NCBI GenBank assembly: GCA_902773045.1
Contig: CACYDE010000199.1
Span: 1-7,115 of the forward strand
Direction: 5' to 3'
Length of the DNA: 7,115 bases
Origin: an uncultured Ruminococcus sp.
GTDB lineage: Bacteria; Bacillota; Clostridia; Oscillospirales; Acutalibacteraceae
A program made the position numbers and the translations under genes. Positions 1 through 6,714 of the stretch are shown piece after piece. The first letter of the stretch is position 1. Every line of letters begins with the position of its first letter. The notes beneath the pieces were generated by a model. That model had not been told where the DNA came from and ran no database searches. It was given only the letters and a program-made list of their open reading frames with translations.

Positions 1-1281
1 AGATATTCTTCCGAGAACGGAAAAGCGAAAGCGGCTGCTTCAAAAAACCACAGGATACCTCAGAGGATCATTGAACCGTCCGACGCTCAGATTATAGGAC
101 ATAAAATCAAAGCGGAAAAAAACGGTGATGAGAACAGTGACGAAAAGGTCGAGCTTAAACCGTCCAACGTTATAGAAGATATTCACAAAAAAGGAAACCG
201 CCAATCCGAGGAAAGAAAAAAGAGAGAAACCGAGAATCCTTCGGGAAGGTCTTCCGAAAAAAGCCGCGATAAAAAATCTTTAAAGACATCGGACGGCGAA
301 AAGAAACCACATTCCGAGAAAAAAGAAGATTACAATAAAAATCCGGATAAAGCTTCTTCCGGTACAGGAAGATCTGTTCAAAAACCGGAAGCAAAAAAGA
401 AGATTAATTCCTTGGAAGAAGAATCGGGCATTTCGCAAAAGCCTGAACGAAAAAAGAAAGTTTCATCAATCTCCTCGGAATTTTCGGAAATGAATCGGAA
501 AAATGTAAAAATCACAGAGGATAAGGCGGATAAAAAGAAACGCAGTGTACCTCAGAAGAGTGAAAAAAAGAAACGATCAGCGCCCGGAAACACGCCTGAA
601 AAACCGGCGGCAAAGAAAAAAAGTCGGCCGCACGATAAGGTCAGCGAAAATTATGCCGAGGCTGCGGTTTCGGGTCAGGAAAAACAAAAGTTTGCCGAAT
701 CAAAAACACAAAAGGATAGCATTATCTCTGAGAAAAAAGACAATGTGAAAAGCTCTTCCCCCAAAAAATCTTTGAAAAAACAAGAGGTCAAAACCGCAGT
801 CGGATCGAGAACGGAAGGAATTCCTTCAAGAAGGGAAATACCGAGTGTGCAGGGGAGATCGGCATCCGATAAAAACAGGACTAAACCCAAAAAAACGGGA
901 AACCGCAGTTTCTCCGAAGATGATGTTGAAAAAAACAAGAATATTGCCGCGTTGGCGTATATAGGAATCCTTTTTCTCATTCCTCTTTTCAAAATCAAAA
1001 AGTCCGATTTTTGCAAAGCTCATATCAAGCAGGGTGCGGCGGTATTTATCTACTCGCTTATTGTCAGTATGGTTACGCTTATTGCCGTTGTAGGTTTGAG
1101 AATTCTGCTTGTGTGGCAGCTTAAATTAAGCTTTTTTATATACAATATTGCTTCGATATTCTTTGCGCTGCTTATGCTTATTCTCATTCTTATTCCCGTT
1201 TTTTCCGGTGCTTCGGCGGCTTTTGGCGGCAATTACCGTTCGGTCCCGTTTGTGGGTAAATTTGTTAACAAGAAAAAATAA
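1..1281 (+). CDS. Lysine-rich low-complexity protein with C-terminal DUF4870/Tic20-like membrane domain (5' partial)
   Basis: The frame is open from the first base to the TAA at 1279-1281, so the gene starts upstream of the window and 426 codons are visible. An in-frame TTG at 412 has no good ribosome site and lies inside continuous open frame of the same composition, so it is not the start. Visible residues 1 to about 305 are low-complexity and extremely rich in Lys, Glu, Ser, Arg and Pro, with many KKK/EKK runs, and are surely disordered. After a short acidic stretch (SEDDVEKNKNIAALAY) come three hydrophobic segments at about 314-331, 346-368 and 378-402. The tail ends in RSVPFVGKFVNKKK. 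The order 'N-x-AALAYIGILFLIPLF', 'FCKAHIKQGAAVF' and 'VPFVGK' resembles the DUF4870/Tic20-like small membrane family, whose role is poorly known. The family call rests on pattern memory. A long basic tail in place of the usual short or zinc-ribbon N-terminus is odd. It is followed closely by a terminator. Confidence 0.8.
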   Translation, partial: RYSSENGKAKAAASKNHRIPQRIIEPSDAQIIGHKIKAEKNGDENSDEKVELKPSNVIEDIHKKGNRQSEERKKRETENPSGRSSEKSRDKKSLKTSDGEKKPHSEKKEDYNKNPDKASSGTGRSVQKPEAKKKINSLEEESGISQKPERKKKVSSISSEFSEMNRKNVKITEDKADKKKRSVPQKSEKKKRSAPGNTPEKPAAKKKSRPHDKVSENYAEAAVSGQEKQKFAESKTQKDSIISEKKDNVKSSSPKKSLKKQEVKTAVGSRTEGIPSRREIPSVQGRSASDKNRTKPKKTGNRSFSEDDVEKNKNIAALAYIGILFLIPLFKIKKSDFCKAHIKQGAAVFIYSLIVSMVTLIAVVGLRILLVWQLKLSFFIYNIASIFFALLMLILILIPVFSGASAAFGGNYRSVPFVGKFVNKKK

Positions 1282-1298
1282 ATCAATTATTTTTAATC

Positions 1299-1335
1299 AA
1301 AAAAGTCCTTCGGTAATTCACCGCAGGACTTTTTT
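1299..1335 (+). terminator. Intrinsic terminator of the lysine-rich membrane protein gene
   Basis: An 11-bp perfect stem (aaaaaagtcct, 1299-1309, with aggactttttt, 1325-1335) is followed inward by one mismatch and four more pairs (cggt/accg), closing on the 5-base loop aattc. The 3' arm ends in six T residues. It begins 17 bases after the stop codon. The A/T symmetry means it could also act on minus-strand transcripts coming from metK. Confidence 0.88.
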
Positions 1336-1355
1336 GAGGTCAATTAATAAATATG

Positions 1356-1402
1356 TAAAAACCGAATATCTGCATCCGAAAATAACAGATATTCGGTTTT
1401 TA
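1356..1402. terminator. Strong bidirectional terminator-like hairpin between convergent genes
   Basis: A perfect 17-bp stem is formed by taaaaaccgaatatctg (1356-1372) and its reverse complement (1386-1402), around a 13-base loop. A T run ends the 3' arm on both strands (five T), so it can terminate the upstream plus-strand gene as a back-up and also the metK transcript, whose stop codon lies about 100 bases away on the minus strand. Which direction matters in the cell cannot be read from the sequence. Confidence 0.75.
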
Positions 1403-1427
1403 TTGTAAATATTATGGATACAAATGC

Positions 1428-1455
1428 AGTCCCTTTCTTAAAGAAGAAAGGGACT
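1428..1455. repeat. Perfect 12-bp hairpin without a U tract
   Basis: The arms agtccctttctt (1428-1439) and aagaaagggact (1444-1455) pair perfectly around the 4-base loop aaag. Neither side is followed by a clear T run, so it is not a canonical terminator. It lies between the metK stop and the 17-bp hairpin. It may stabilise the metK mRNA 3' end or be a copy of a dispersed intergenic palindrome. The structure is certain from the sequence; the role is open. Confidence 0.6.
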
Positions 1456-1504
1456 AACTGTTTAAAAAAATATTCGGTCTAATTAAAACGCTATAGATCA
1501 AAGG

Positions 1505-2689
1505 TTACATGCCAAGCGCTTTTCTTAGGTCTTCGACTTTATTGAGTTTTTCCCACTCAACACCGAGATCTTCTCTTCCGATATGACCATAGCTCGCAAG
1601 ATTTCTGTAGATAGGTTTTTGAAGCTTTAAATTCCTTATAATTGCACTTGGGCGAAGGTCGAAAACCTTGCTCACGGCTTCGGAAAGCTTGTCGTCACTG
1701 ACCGTTCCTGTTCCGAAAGTATCAACCATGACGGAAACAGGTTTAGCCACACCTATTGCATAAGCTATCTGGACTTCACATTTTTCGGCAAGCTTTGCGC
1801 CTACGATATTTTTAGCAACATGTCTCGCTGCGTAAGCTCCGCTTCGGTCAACCTTTGTCGGGTCTTTTCCGCTGAAAGCGCCGCCGCCGTGGCGCGAATA
1901 ACCGCCGTAGGTATCAACTATAATTTTTCTTCCGGTAAGTCCACTGTCGCCCACAGGTCCTCCGACAACGAATCTGCCTGTCGGATTTATGAAATACTTG
2001 GTTTTATCGTCAAGAAGTTCGTTCGGGATTATCGGTTTTATGACATTTTCTATGATATCTCCTCTGATTTGATTGAGGGAAACATAGGGATCATGCTGAG
2101 TTGAAATTACAACAGTATCGATCCTTACAACCTTGTTGTCATCATACTCAACCGTTACTTGAGTTTTTCCGTCCGGTCTTAAATAAGGAAGAGTTCCGTC
2201 CTTTCTGACCAAAGCAAGTCTTTTCGCAAGTTTGTGAGCAAGTGAGATCGGCATAGGCATAAGTTCGGGAGTTTCACTGCACGCAAATCCGAACATCATT
2301 CCCTGGTCGCCTGCGCCTATCTGATTGTCTCCGTCATTCTCGCCGTCCTTGATCTCATAGCTTTCATTAACGCCCATAGCAATGTCCGGCGATTGGCTGT
2401 CAATAGAAGTGAGAACAGCACATGTGTTGCCGTCAAAACCGCATTCGGGTCTGTCATAACCAATACTGTTGATAACATCACGTGCAACACTATTTATATC
2501 CACATAGCATTCAGTCGATATTTCTCCCATAACATGAACCATACCGGTTGTTGCCGTTACTTCACATGCAACATGTGCATTGCTGTCTTGTTTTAATATT
2601 TCATCAAGAATTGCGTCCGAGATCTGATCGCAGACTTTGTCAGGATGTCCTTCGGTCACAGACTCGGATGTGAATAATCTCTTTGCCAT
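1505..2689 (-). CDS. metK: S-adenosylmethionine synthetase (methionine adenosyltransferase)
   Basis: This cytosolic enzyme makes S-adenosylmethionine from methionine and ATP, releasing phosphate and diphosphate. The 394-residue product has the full family length. The N-terminus FTSESVTEGHPDKVCDQ carries the catalytic-site His15. The first family signature GAGDQG is at 125-130, followed by MMFGFACSET. The second, GGGAFSGKD, is at 268-276, followed by PTKVDRSGAY. The C-terminal EWEKLNKVEDLRK is typical. The ATG at 2689 is chosen because AGAAGGA lies 9 bases upstream. A TTG three codons earlier would begin inside that ribosome site. The gene is monocistronic, with its own consensus promoter at 2825-2852 and a structured leader of about 130 bases. 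Regulation by an RNA element in the leader is possible, but no S-box motif is visible. Function is certain. Confidence 0.98.
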   Translation of the reverse strand: MAKRLFTSESVTEGHPDKVCDQISDAILDEILKQDSNAHVACEVTATTGMVHVMGEISTECYVDINSVARDVINSIGYDRPECGFDGNTCAVLTSIDSQSPDIAMGVNESYEIKDGENDGDNQIGAGDQGMMFGFACSETPELMPMPISLAHKLAKRLALVRKDGTLPYLRPDGKTQVTVEYDDNKVVRIDTVVISTQHDPYVSLNQIRGDIIENVIKPIIPNELLDDKTKYFINPTGRFVVGGPVGDSGLTGRKIIVDTYGGYSRHGGGAFSGKDPTKVDRSGAYAARHVAKNIVGAKLAEKCEVQIAYAIGVAKPVSVMVDTFGTGTVSDDKLSEAVSKVFDLRPSAIIRNLKLQKPIYRNLASYGHIGREDLGVEWEKLNKVEDLRKALGM

Positions 2690-2698
2690 TTCTTTCAA

Positions 2699-2705
2699 TC
2701 CTTCT
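2699..2705 (-). promoter_or_regulatory. metK ribosome binding site
   Basis: On the minus strand AGAAGGA (2705-2699) precedes the ATG at 2689 by 9 bases. This spacing supports ATG over the in-frame TTG at 2698, which directly abuts the site and would leave no spacing. Confidence 0.8.
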
Positions 2706-2718
2706 TTCTTTATTAACT

Positions 2719-2781
2719 TATGGAGTAAATCATGAACACATTGCTTGATTCACTACATACACTATCAAACAAAAATTAGTG
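2719..2781 (-). promoter_or_regulatory. Structured metK 5' leader with competing hairpins
   Basis: On the minus-strand RNA, 2759-2746 pairs with 2732-2719. This gives a 9-bp helix (one G-U) plus four more pairs across a single T/C mismatch, closing a 13-base loop. Upstream, CACTA (2781-2777) can pair with TAGTG at 2764-2760. An identical TAGTG at 2755-2751 lies within the 5' arm region of the larger hairpin, so the same CACTA could pair with either copy and the structures may compete. There is no U tract before the ribosome site, so any control would be translational or through stability. The conserved S-box (SAM-I) sequence blocks are not seen. The pairings are real; a regulatory function is inference. 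Confidence 0.4.
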
Positions 2782-2824
2782 ATATATAATTTTTAAATGA
2801 ATGTATATATTTGAATACTAATAC

Positions 2825-2852
2825 ATTATAACACATTAAAAAAAAATGTCAA
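2825..2852 (-). promoter_or_regulatory. metK promoter, consensus sigma-70/SigA type
   Basis: On the minus strand TTGACA (2852-2847) and TATAAT (2830-2825) match the -35 and -10 consensus exactly, separated by 16 bases that include a nine-T run. The start of transcription would be near 2818, giving a leader of about 130 bases before the metK ATG. Confidence 0.88.
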
Positions 2853-2858
2853 CAAAAT

Positions 2859-2886
2859 AAAAATCCGAGGATCTCCCCGGATTTTT
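2859..2886 (-). terminator. Intrinsic terminator of the protease-tadA transcript
   Basis: A 9-bp stem aaaaatccg/cggattttt (2859-2867 with 2878-2886) has two further G-C pairs inside. On the minus strand the 3' arm runs into TTTTTATTTTG. It lies about 20 bases after the tadA stop and only 6 bases before the -35 box of metK, so it insulates metK from upstream transcription. Confidence 0.87.
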
Positions 2887-2906
2887 TATCTTATAAAATT
2901 ATATTT

Positions 2907-3398
2907 TCAGATTTTATTGTTTTTGAGCCTGATCCGCAGTTCCTTGAAAAAATCAGTCAAGAGTGCGGAACATTCTTCTTCAAGAATACCCCCGGTGATA
3001 TCCGATTTATGATTATAAGGGTAATCGAAAAGATTTAACACACTTCCGCACGAACCTGCCTTTTTATCATATGCTCCGAAAAATACCCTTGGTATTCTCG
3101 AATTAATTATTGCACCGGTACACATGGGACATGGCTCAAGCGTAACATAAAGTTCACACTGCCATAGCCGCCAGCCGCCCAAAACCTCACAGGCTTTTCC
3201 TATGGCGTCAAGTTCCGCGTGACACAATGCATTTTTTACAGTCTCGCGTCTGTTAAAGCCTGTTGAAACAATTTTATCATCCATCACAACTACTGCTCCG
3301 ACAGGAACCTCTCCGATACTGTAAGCAAGTTTCGCCTGTTCGATAGCTTTTCTCATGAATTTCTCGCATCTTTCGCTTTCAAAGATTTGATCGTTCAT
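2907..3398 (-). CDS. tadA: tRNA-specific adenosine deaminase TadA
   Basis: TadA converts the wobble adenosine-34 of tRNA-Arg(ACG) to inosine so that one tRNA reads several CGN codons. It is a zinc-dependent cytosolic homodimer of the cytidine deaminase fold. The 163-residue product has the usual length. Zinc and catalytic residues are visible: His60 and the proton-shuttling Glu62 in CHAELDAI, and Cys90 and Cys93 in TLEPCPMCTGAI. The GFNRRE segment (47-52) and FFGAYDKKAGSCGS (106-119) are typical of TadA rather than of free-base or nucleoside deaminases. The ATG at 3398 lies 2 bases after the stop of the protease gene, with GGAG 11 bases upstream inside that gene, so translational coupling is likely. 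An upstream in-frame start at 3437 would overlap the protease gene and add an unrelated N-terminus. A terminator follows. Identity is very secure. Confidence 0.96.
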   Translation of the reverse strand: MNDQIFESERCEKFMRKAIEQAKLAYSIGEVPVGAVVVMDDKIVSTGFNRRETVKNALCHAELDAIGKACEVLGGWRLWQCELYVTLEPCPMCTGAIINSRIPRVFFGAYDKKAGSCGSVLNLFDYPYNHKSDITGGILEEECSALLTDFFKELRIRLKNNKI

Positions 3399-3400
3399 AT

Positions 3401-4867
3401 TTACAGGAGCTCCAGAAGAATAACCGACTCGATACAAAGTATTATCGTACTTGCTATAACTGTACCTGTAGAGAAAAATGTTTTGATTTTTTCTCCGCCC
3501 GTCAGATAAGATTTTTTATTTTCCTTAAATTCGAAGAATTCCTTGTGATTTTTGGTGAGGTAATAAAGAGCGACCAATCCTACTGCAATAATCAACAGCA
3601 TAAATGCCATTTCGGGGAAGCCTTGATATTTTTCCGGAAGCGTCTCGTCGATCGTCGAAACCAGAACAGCATAAAAATTGTTTCCGAAATGAATGAGTAT
3701 CCCCGGAAGCATCGACTTTGTTTTTACTCTGACGTATCCCAAAACAAATCCGACAATGAGTGCAAACGGGATCTGAACCAAATTCCCGTGAAGCATTCCG
3801 AAAAGGTAGGCGCTTGCGAAAACCGCGAGTTTTTCATCATATTCACTTATCAGTCCCACGACCAGACCTCTGTAGGCAAATTCTTCGACCAAAGCGGGGA
3901 TCAACGCCGTACAAACCGAATTCATTATCAGGTCAAAAATACCTGTTGCGGTGTGGGTTTCCATGTTTTTGTAAATATCTATCCCAAACAACCCGAGATT
4001 TATTCCGAGAAGTGCCGAAACGATCTGAGCTACCATACAGAGCGACAGACCTCCGAAAACTATTGCCACAAGCTTTTTCCCTTCTATTTTCTCAAAAGGC
4101 ATAAGCTTGTTAAGCGAGCGATCGGATTTTTTTGCTAAAATCAAAGTCGGGATAAATATTGATATCAGCGACGTAAGACCTTCATACAGATAAAAACCTG
4201 CCGCCGAAAATCCGGCGTATGGGTCTTCCATACTTGGCATTTTTTCAACAACTCCACAGAAGAGCGCCGTTATCTCAACTATAAAAGCGACAACGAACAT
4301 AACGATAAATATTGTTATCGTAAGCGCGCCGGATCTGCCCGAGACTTTTTTGATCTCTTTTTTCTCGAGCTCCTTGGGACCGGGCATGTAATAATAAGGT
4401 TGGTAACCATATCCTCCCGCGTATCCCGGCTGAGGGTAATAAGAATACTGACCTTGTGGATATGCATTTGGAAAAGCATATCCGACAGTACTGTTAGGAT
4501 AAACCGACGAGCCTGCCGGATTTCTCGGAACAGCGCCGTTTGGAAAGGCTGAAGCTCCGCTTTGAGGGGGAGGGGATACCTGACGCGGGACTGACGAGGG
4601 TAAAGGCTGCTGAGCGCGGCTGTAAGTCTCATAAGACATATTTTGTCCCGTGGGGGAATTCATTGCCGAATCGTTCTTAGGGGGTTCATTGGAAATAGGA
4701 GCGGAAAACCGGTTATTCTTTATTGTCGAGTAATCGAATTCACGGCCTGCTCCTGATCCGTCGGAACTAAGATAGACATTGCCGACAAACGCTTCGGAAA
4801 CCTTATTCTTTTTCGATTCGATATTCTCATTATCAGACGGAACATTATATTGTAATTTTTCGTCCAT
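3401..4867 (-). CDS. CPBP-family intramembrane glutamic-type endopeptidase with long disordered N-terminal tail
   Basis: The 488-residue membrane protein has all three CPBP (CAAX protease/bacteriocin-processing) motifs: EEFAYR with Glu328, Glu329 and Arg333; FGMLH with Phe356 and His360; HFGNN with His393 and Asn397. An active protease is therefore expected, with its active site in the membrane. Residues 1 to about 178 are disordered and soluble, with a Pro/Gln/Ser-rich part (85-125) and a Tyr/Gly/Pro-rich part (130-164), then a charged KELEKKEIKK. Hydrophobic segments follow at about 182-205, 226-245, 265-287, 310-325, 335-357, 366-379, 418-437 and 467-487. The last one lies beyond the core domain. 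AAGGAG 8 bases before the ATG supports the start. It is followed by tadA after 2 bases. The substrate is unknown; relatives act on prenylated proteins, peptides or sigma/anti-sigma systems. The family call is firm, the role is not. Confidence 0.93.
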   Translation of the reverse strand: MDEKLQYNVPSDNENIESKKNKVSEAFVGNVYLSSDGSGAGREFDYSTIKNNRFSAPISNEPPKNDSAMNSPTGQNMSYETYSRAQQPLPSSVPRQVSPPPQSGASAFPNGAVPRNPAGSSVYPNSTVGYAFPNAYPQGQYSYYPQPGYAGGYGYQPYYYMPGPKELEKKEIKKVSGRSGALTITIFIVMFVVAFIVEITALFCGVVEKMPSMEDPYAGFSAAGFYLYEGLTSLISIFIPTLILAKKSDRSLNKLMPFEKIEGKKLVAIVFGGLSLCMVAQIVSALLGINLGLFGIDIYKNMETHTATGIFDLIMNSVCTALIPALVEEFAYRGLVVGLISEYDEKLAVFASAYLFGMLHGNLVQIPFALIVGFVLGYVRVKTKSMLPGILIHFGNNFYAVLVSTIDETLPEKYQGFPEMAFMLLIIAVGLVALYYLTKNHKEFFEFKENKKSYLTGGEKIKTFFSTGTVIASTIILCIESVILLELL

Positions 4868-4897
4868 TGAATCATCTCCTTCTGACGAACTGATATC

Positions 4898-4921
4898 CTC
4901 CGAATCTTAATGCTTTCGGAG
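4898..4921 (-). promoter_or_regulatory. Small hairpin in the protease gene leader
   Basis: CTCCGAA and TTCGGAG (4915-4921 and 4898-4904 read on the minus strand) form a 7-bp stem with a 10-base loop, between the candidate promoter and the ribosome site AAGGAG (4881-4876). No T run follows. It might affect mRNA stability or be incidental. Confidence 0.3.
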
Positions 4922-4946
4922 AAATCACAACATACACCTGATTTAT

Positions 4947-4975
4947 ATTATACATATTTTTCTTATATATTACAA
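4947..4975 (-). promoter_or_regulatory. Candidate promoter of the protease-tadA unit
   Basis: On the minus strand TTGTAA (4975-4970, two mismatches to TTGACA) and a perfect TATAAT (4952-4947) are 17 bases apart. It sits about 80 bases before the protease start codon. An alternative -35/-10 pair (TTTACA with TATATA) lies slightly upstream. No convincing terminator is visible after prfC, so the pair may also receive transcripts from prfC. Confidence 0.6.
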
Positions 4976-5004
4976 GAAAACATTTTGTAAACAAGCAGGA
5001 TATA

Positions 5005-6594
5005 TTATTTAGTTCCGAATTCTTCAAGTATCAGTCCCTTGTTGTGTTCCAGAGCCCAGTTTATGCTCCATTGACTTGTGAAAAGAAGCAGATAATTTCC
5101 TTTGAGATCCTGGATACGTTTTGTATCCGAAGCGAGGTCAAGTTTCTTTGGATCAATGACAGTATTCCCGATCCAGCGAATAAACTGGTAGGGCAAACCT
5201 TCCATAACTATTTCAACATTGTATTCATTATTCAGCCTGTATTTGAGAACATCAAACTGCAAAGTTCCCACAACTCCGACAATCACCTCTTCCATTCCCG
5301 AACCGAGTTCCTGGAATATCTGAATAGCGCCTTCCTGTGCGATCTGAGTTGTTCCTTTTACGAACTGCTTTCTTTTCATTGTGTCCTTCTGTCTGAGGAG
5401 AGCGAAATGTTCGGGAGCAAATGTCGGGATACCTTTGAATTTAATGTTTTTTCCGGGAGAGCAGATAGTGTCGCCGATCGAGAAAATACCCGGATCAAAA
5501 ACGCCTATTATATCGCCAGCATAAGCTTCATCGACAACTTCTCTGTCCTGAGCCATGATCTGCTGAGGCTGAGACAGGCGAAGCTTTTTATTTCCCTGAA
5601 CATGGAATACCTCCATATTCTTATCGAATTTTCCCGAACATATTCTCATAAACGCGATACGGTCGCGATGAGCTTTGTTCATATTTGCCTGAATTTTAAA
5701 CACAAAAGCGGAGAAATAGTCCGAAACGGGATCTATCACATCATTCTCAGTTTCACGTGGAAGCGGGGGAGTAGTTATTTTCAAAAACTCCTCAAGAAAA
5801 GGTTCAACTCCGAAATTTGTGAGAGCCGAACCAAAGAAAACAGGGGTCAGTTTTCCGGAACGAACTTCGTCGAGATCAAAGGAATCACCTGCTCCGTCAA
5901 GAAGTTCAATTTCGTCTGTCAAATCTTTTTTGTGATAAGAACCGATAAGCTCTTCAAGTTCCGGTGAATCAAGTTTCACGACGGTTTTTTCCGCTTCTTT
6001 CTGACCGTTGTGAGCAGCAGTGAAAACAAGGACTTCTTCTTTTTTTCTGTCATAAACACCTTTGAATTCTCTTCCGCTTCCGATAGGCCAATTCATCGGA
6101 CAGGTGTTGATTCCGAGAACAGTCTCAATGTCTTCGAGAAGGTCAAACGGACTCTGAGCTTCTCTGTCCATCTTATTTATAAAAGTAATTATAGGGATAT
6201 GTCTCATGACACAAACTTTGAAAAGTTTTTTCGTCTGATTTTCAACGCCTTTTGAAGCGTCAATGACCATGACCGCCGAGTCGGCAGCCATCAGCGTTCT
6301 GTAGGTATCTTCCGAGAAGTCCTGGTGACCCGGAGTGTCAAGAATATTGATGCAGCAGCCGTTATATTTAAACTGAAGAACAGATGATGTAACGGAAATA
6401 CCTCTCTGTTTTTCGATCTCCATCCAGTCCGAAACGGCATGCTTCGACGCATGTTTTCCTTTGACGGAACCTGCCGAATTGATAGCTCCTCCGTAAAGAA
6501 GAAGCTTTTCCGTAAGGGTTGTCTTTCCGGCGTCGGGGTGTGATATAATTGCAAAGGTTCGTCTTTTGTTGATCTCATCTTTTAAATCTGCCAA
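5005..6594 (-). CDS. prfC: Peptide chain release factor 3 (RF3)
   Basis: RF3 is a ribosome-dependent translational GTPase that removes RF1/RF2 from the ribosome after peptide release and can support termination after decoding errors. The 529 residues match the classic length. The GTPase domain shows SHPDAGKTTL (P-loop, 18-27; this His-Pro-Asp form marks RF3 rather than EF-G or LepA), the switch I region around RGISVTSS (64-71), DTPGHQDF (86-93), NKMD (140-143) and FFGSALTNFGV (253-263). Domains 2 and 3 follow, including RDRIAFMRICSGKF (310-323), EGAIQIFQ (421-428) and the C-terminal WALEHNKG. The start is TTG at 6594, 8 bases after AGGAGG. The first in-frame ATG is at residue 58, behind the P-loop, so the non-ATG start is needed. 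It has its own promoter directly beside a repeat block. Confidence 0.97.
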   Translation of the reverse strand: MADLKDEINKRRTFAIISHPDAGKTTLTEKLLLYGGAINSAGSVKGKHASKHAVSDWMEIEKQRGISVTSSVLQFKYNGCCINILDTPGHQDFSEDTYRTLMAADSAVMVIDASKGVENQTKKLFKVCVMRHIPIITFINKMDREAQSPFDLLEDIETVLGINTCPMNWPIGSGREFKGVYDRKKEEVLVFTAAHNGQKEAEKTVVKLDSPELEELIGSYHKKDLTDEIELLDGAGDSFDLDEVRSGKLTPVFFGSALTNFGVEPFLEEFLKITTPPLPRETENDVIDPVSDYFSAFVFKIQANMNKAHRDRIAFMRICSGKFDKNMEVFHVQGNKKLRLSQPQQIMAQDREVVDEAYAGDIIGVFDPGIFSIGDTICSPGKNIKFKGIPTFAPEHFALLRQKDTMKRKQFVKGTTQIAQEGAIQIFQELGSGMEEVIVGVVGTLQFDVLKYRLNNEYNVEIVMEGLPYQFIRWIGNTVIDPKKLDLASDTKRIQDLKGNYLLLFTSQWSINWALEHNKGLILEEFGTK

Positions 6595-6602
6595 ACCAAT
6601 TA

Positions 6603-6608
6603 CCTCCT
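6603..6608 (-). promoter_or_regulatory. prfC ribosome binding site fixing a TTG start
   Basis: AGGAGG on the minus strand (6608-6603) is a full Shine-Dalgarno core, 8 bases before TTG (6594-6592). It fixes the rare start codon, since no ATG, GTG or other TTG in frame lies between this site and the P-loop. Confidence 0.88.
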
Positions 6609-6629
6609 AAATTTTATTTCTACTTATAA

Positions 6630-6657
6630 ATTTTACTATATTTTAAAAATTTGTCAA
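6630..6657 (-). promoter_or_regulatory. prfC promoter
   Basis: On the minus strand TTGACA (6657-6652, perfect) and TAAAAT (6635-6630, one mismatch) are separated by 16 A/T-rich bases. Transcription would begin near 6623, giving a leader of only about 30 bases that contains the strong ribosome site. The -35 box is about 27 bases from the edge of the repeat block. Confidence 0.82.
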
Positions 6658-6683
6658 TACAATCATACAACTATAAAACTTGC

Positions 6684-6698
6684 TTAAGGCAAAACCGC
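6684..6698. repeat. Left imperfect inverted repeat of the block
   Basis: ttaaggcaaaaccgc matches the reverse complement of 6996-7010 (ttaaggcaatgccgc) at 13 of 15 positions. The pair encloses all the tandem units, about 327 bases in total. Confidence 0.55.
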
Positions 6699-6714
6699 GA
6701 ACGCCCGCCTTCAA

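Noticed and set aside
412..1281. A separate plus-strand gene starting with TTG at 412
   Set aside because: The same frame is open from base 1 with the same lysine-rich composition and no ribosome site precedes 412, so this is the interior of a longer gene.
2687..2698. metK start at TTG 2698
   Set aside because: It would directly abut the ribosome site, whereas the ATG at 2689 has 9-base spacing and gives the standard MetK N-terminus.
2690..2824. Classical S-box (SAM-I) riboswitch before metK
   Set aside because: The conserved core blocks (such as a GAGGGA-like element) and a downstream terminator are absent, so it is listed only as an unclassified structured leader.
3399..3437. tadA start at 3437
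   Set aside because: It would overlap the end of the protease gene by 37 bases and add a non-conserved N-terminus; the ATG at 3398 fits the family length.
4976..5004. Terminator directly after prfC
   Set aside because: The gap is AT-rich with the repeated word CTTGT and TTGTTTACAA, but shows no GC-containing stem followed by a T run.
5044..5967. A 307-codon plus-strand frame opposite prfC
   Set aside because: It is the antisense shadow of a strongly conserved gene, with no ribosome site or recognisable domain. The same holds for the frames opposite the protease gene (3545-4138) and metK (1820-2104).
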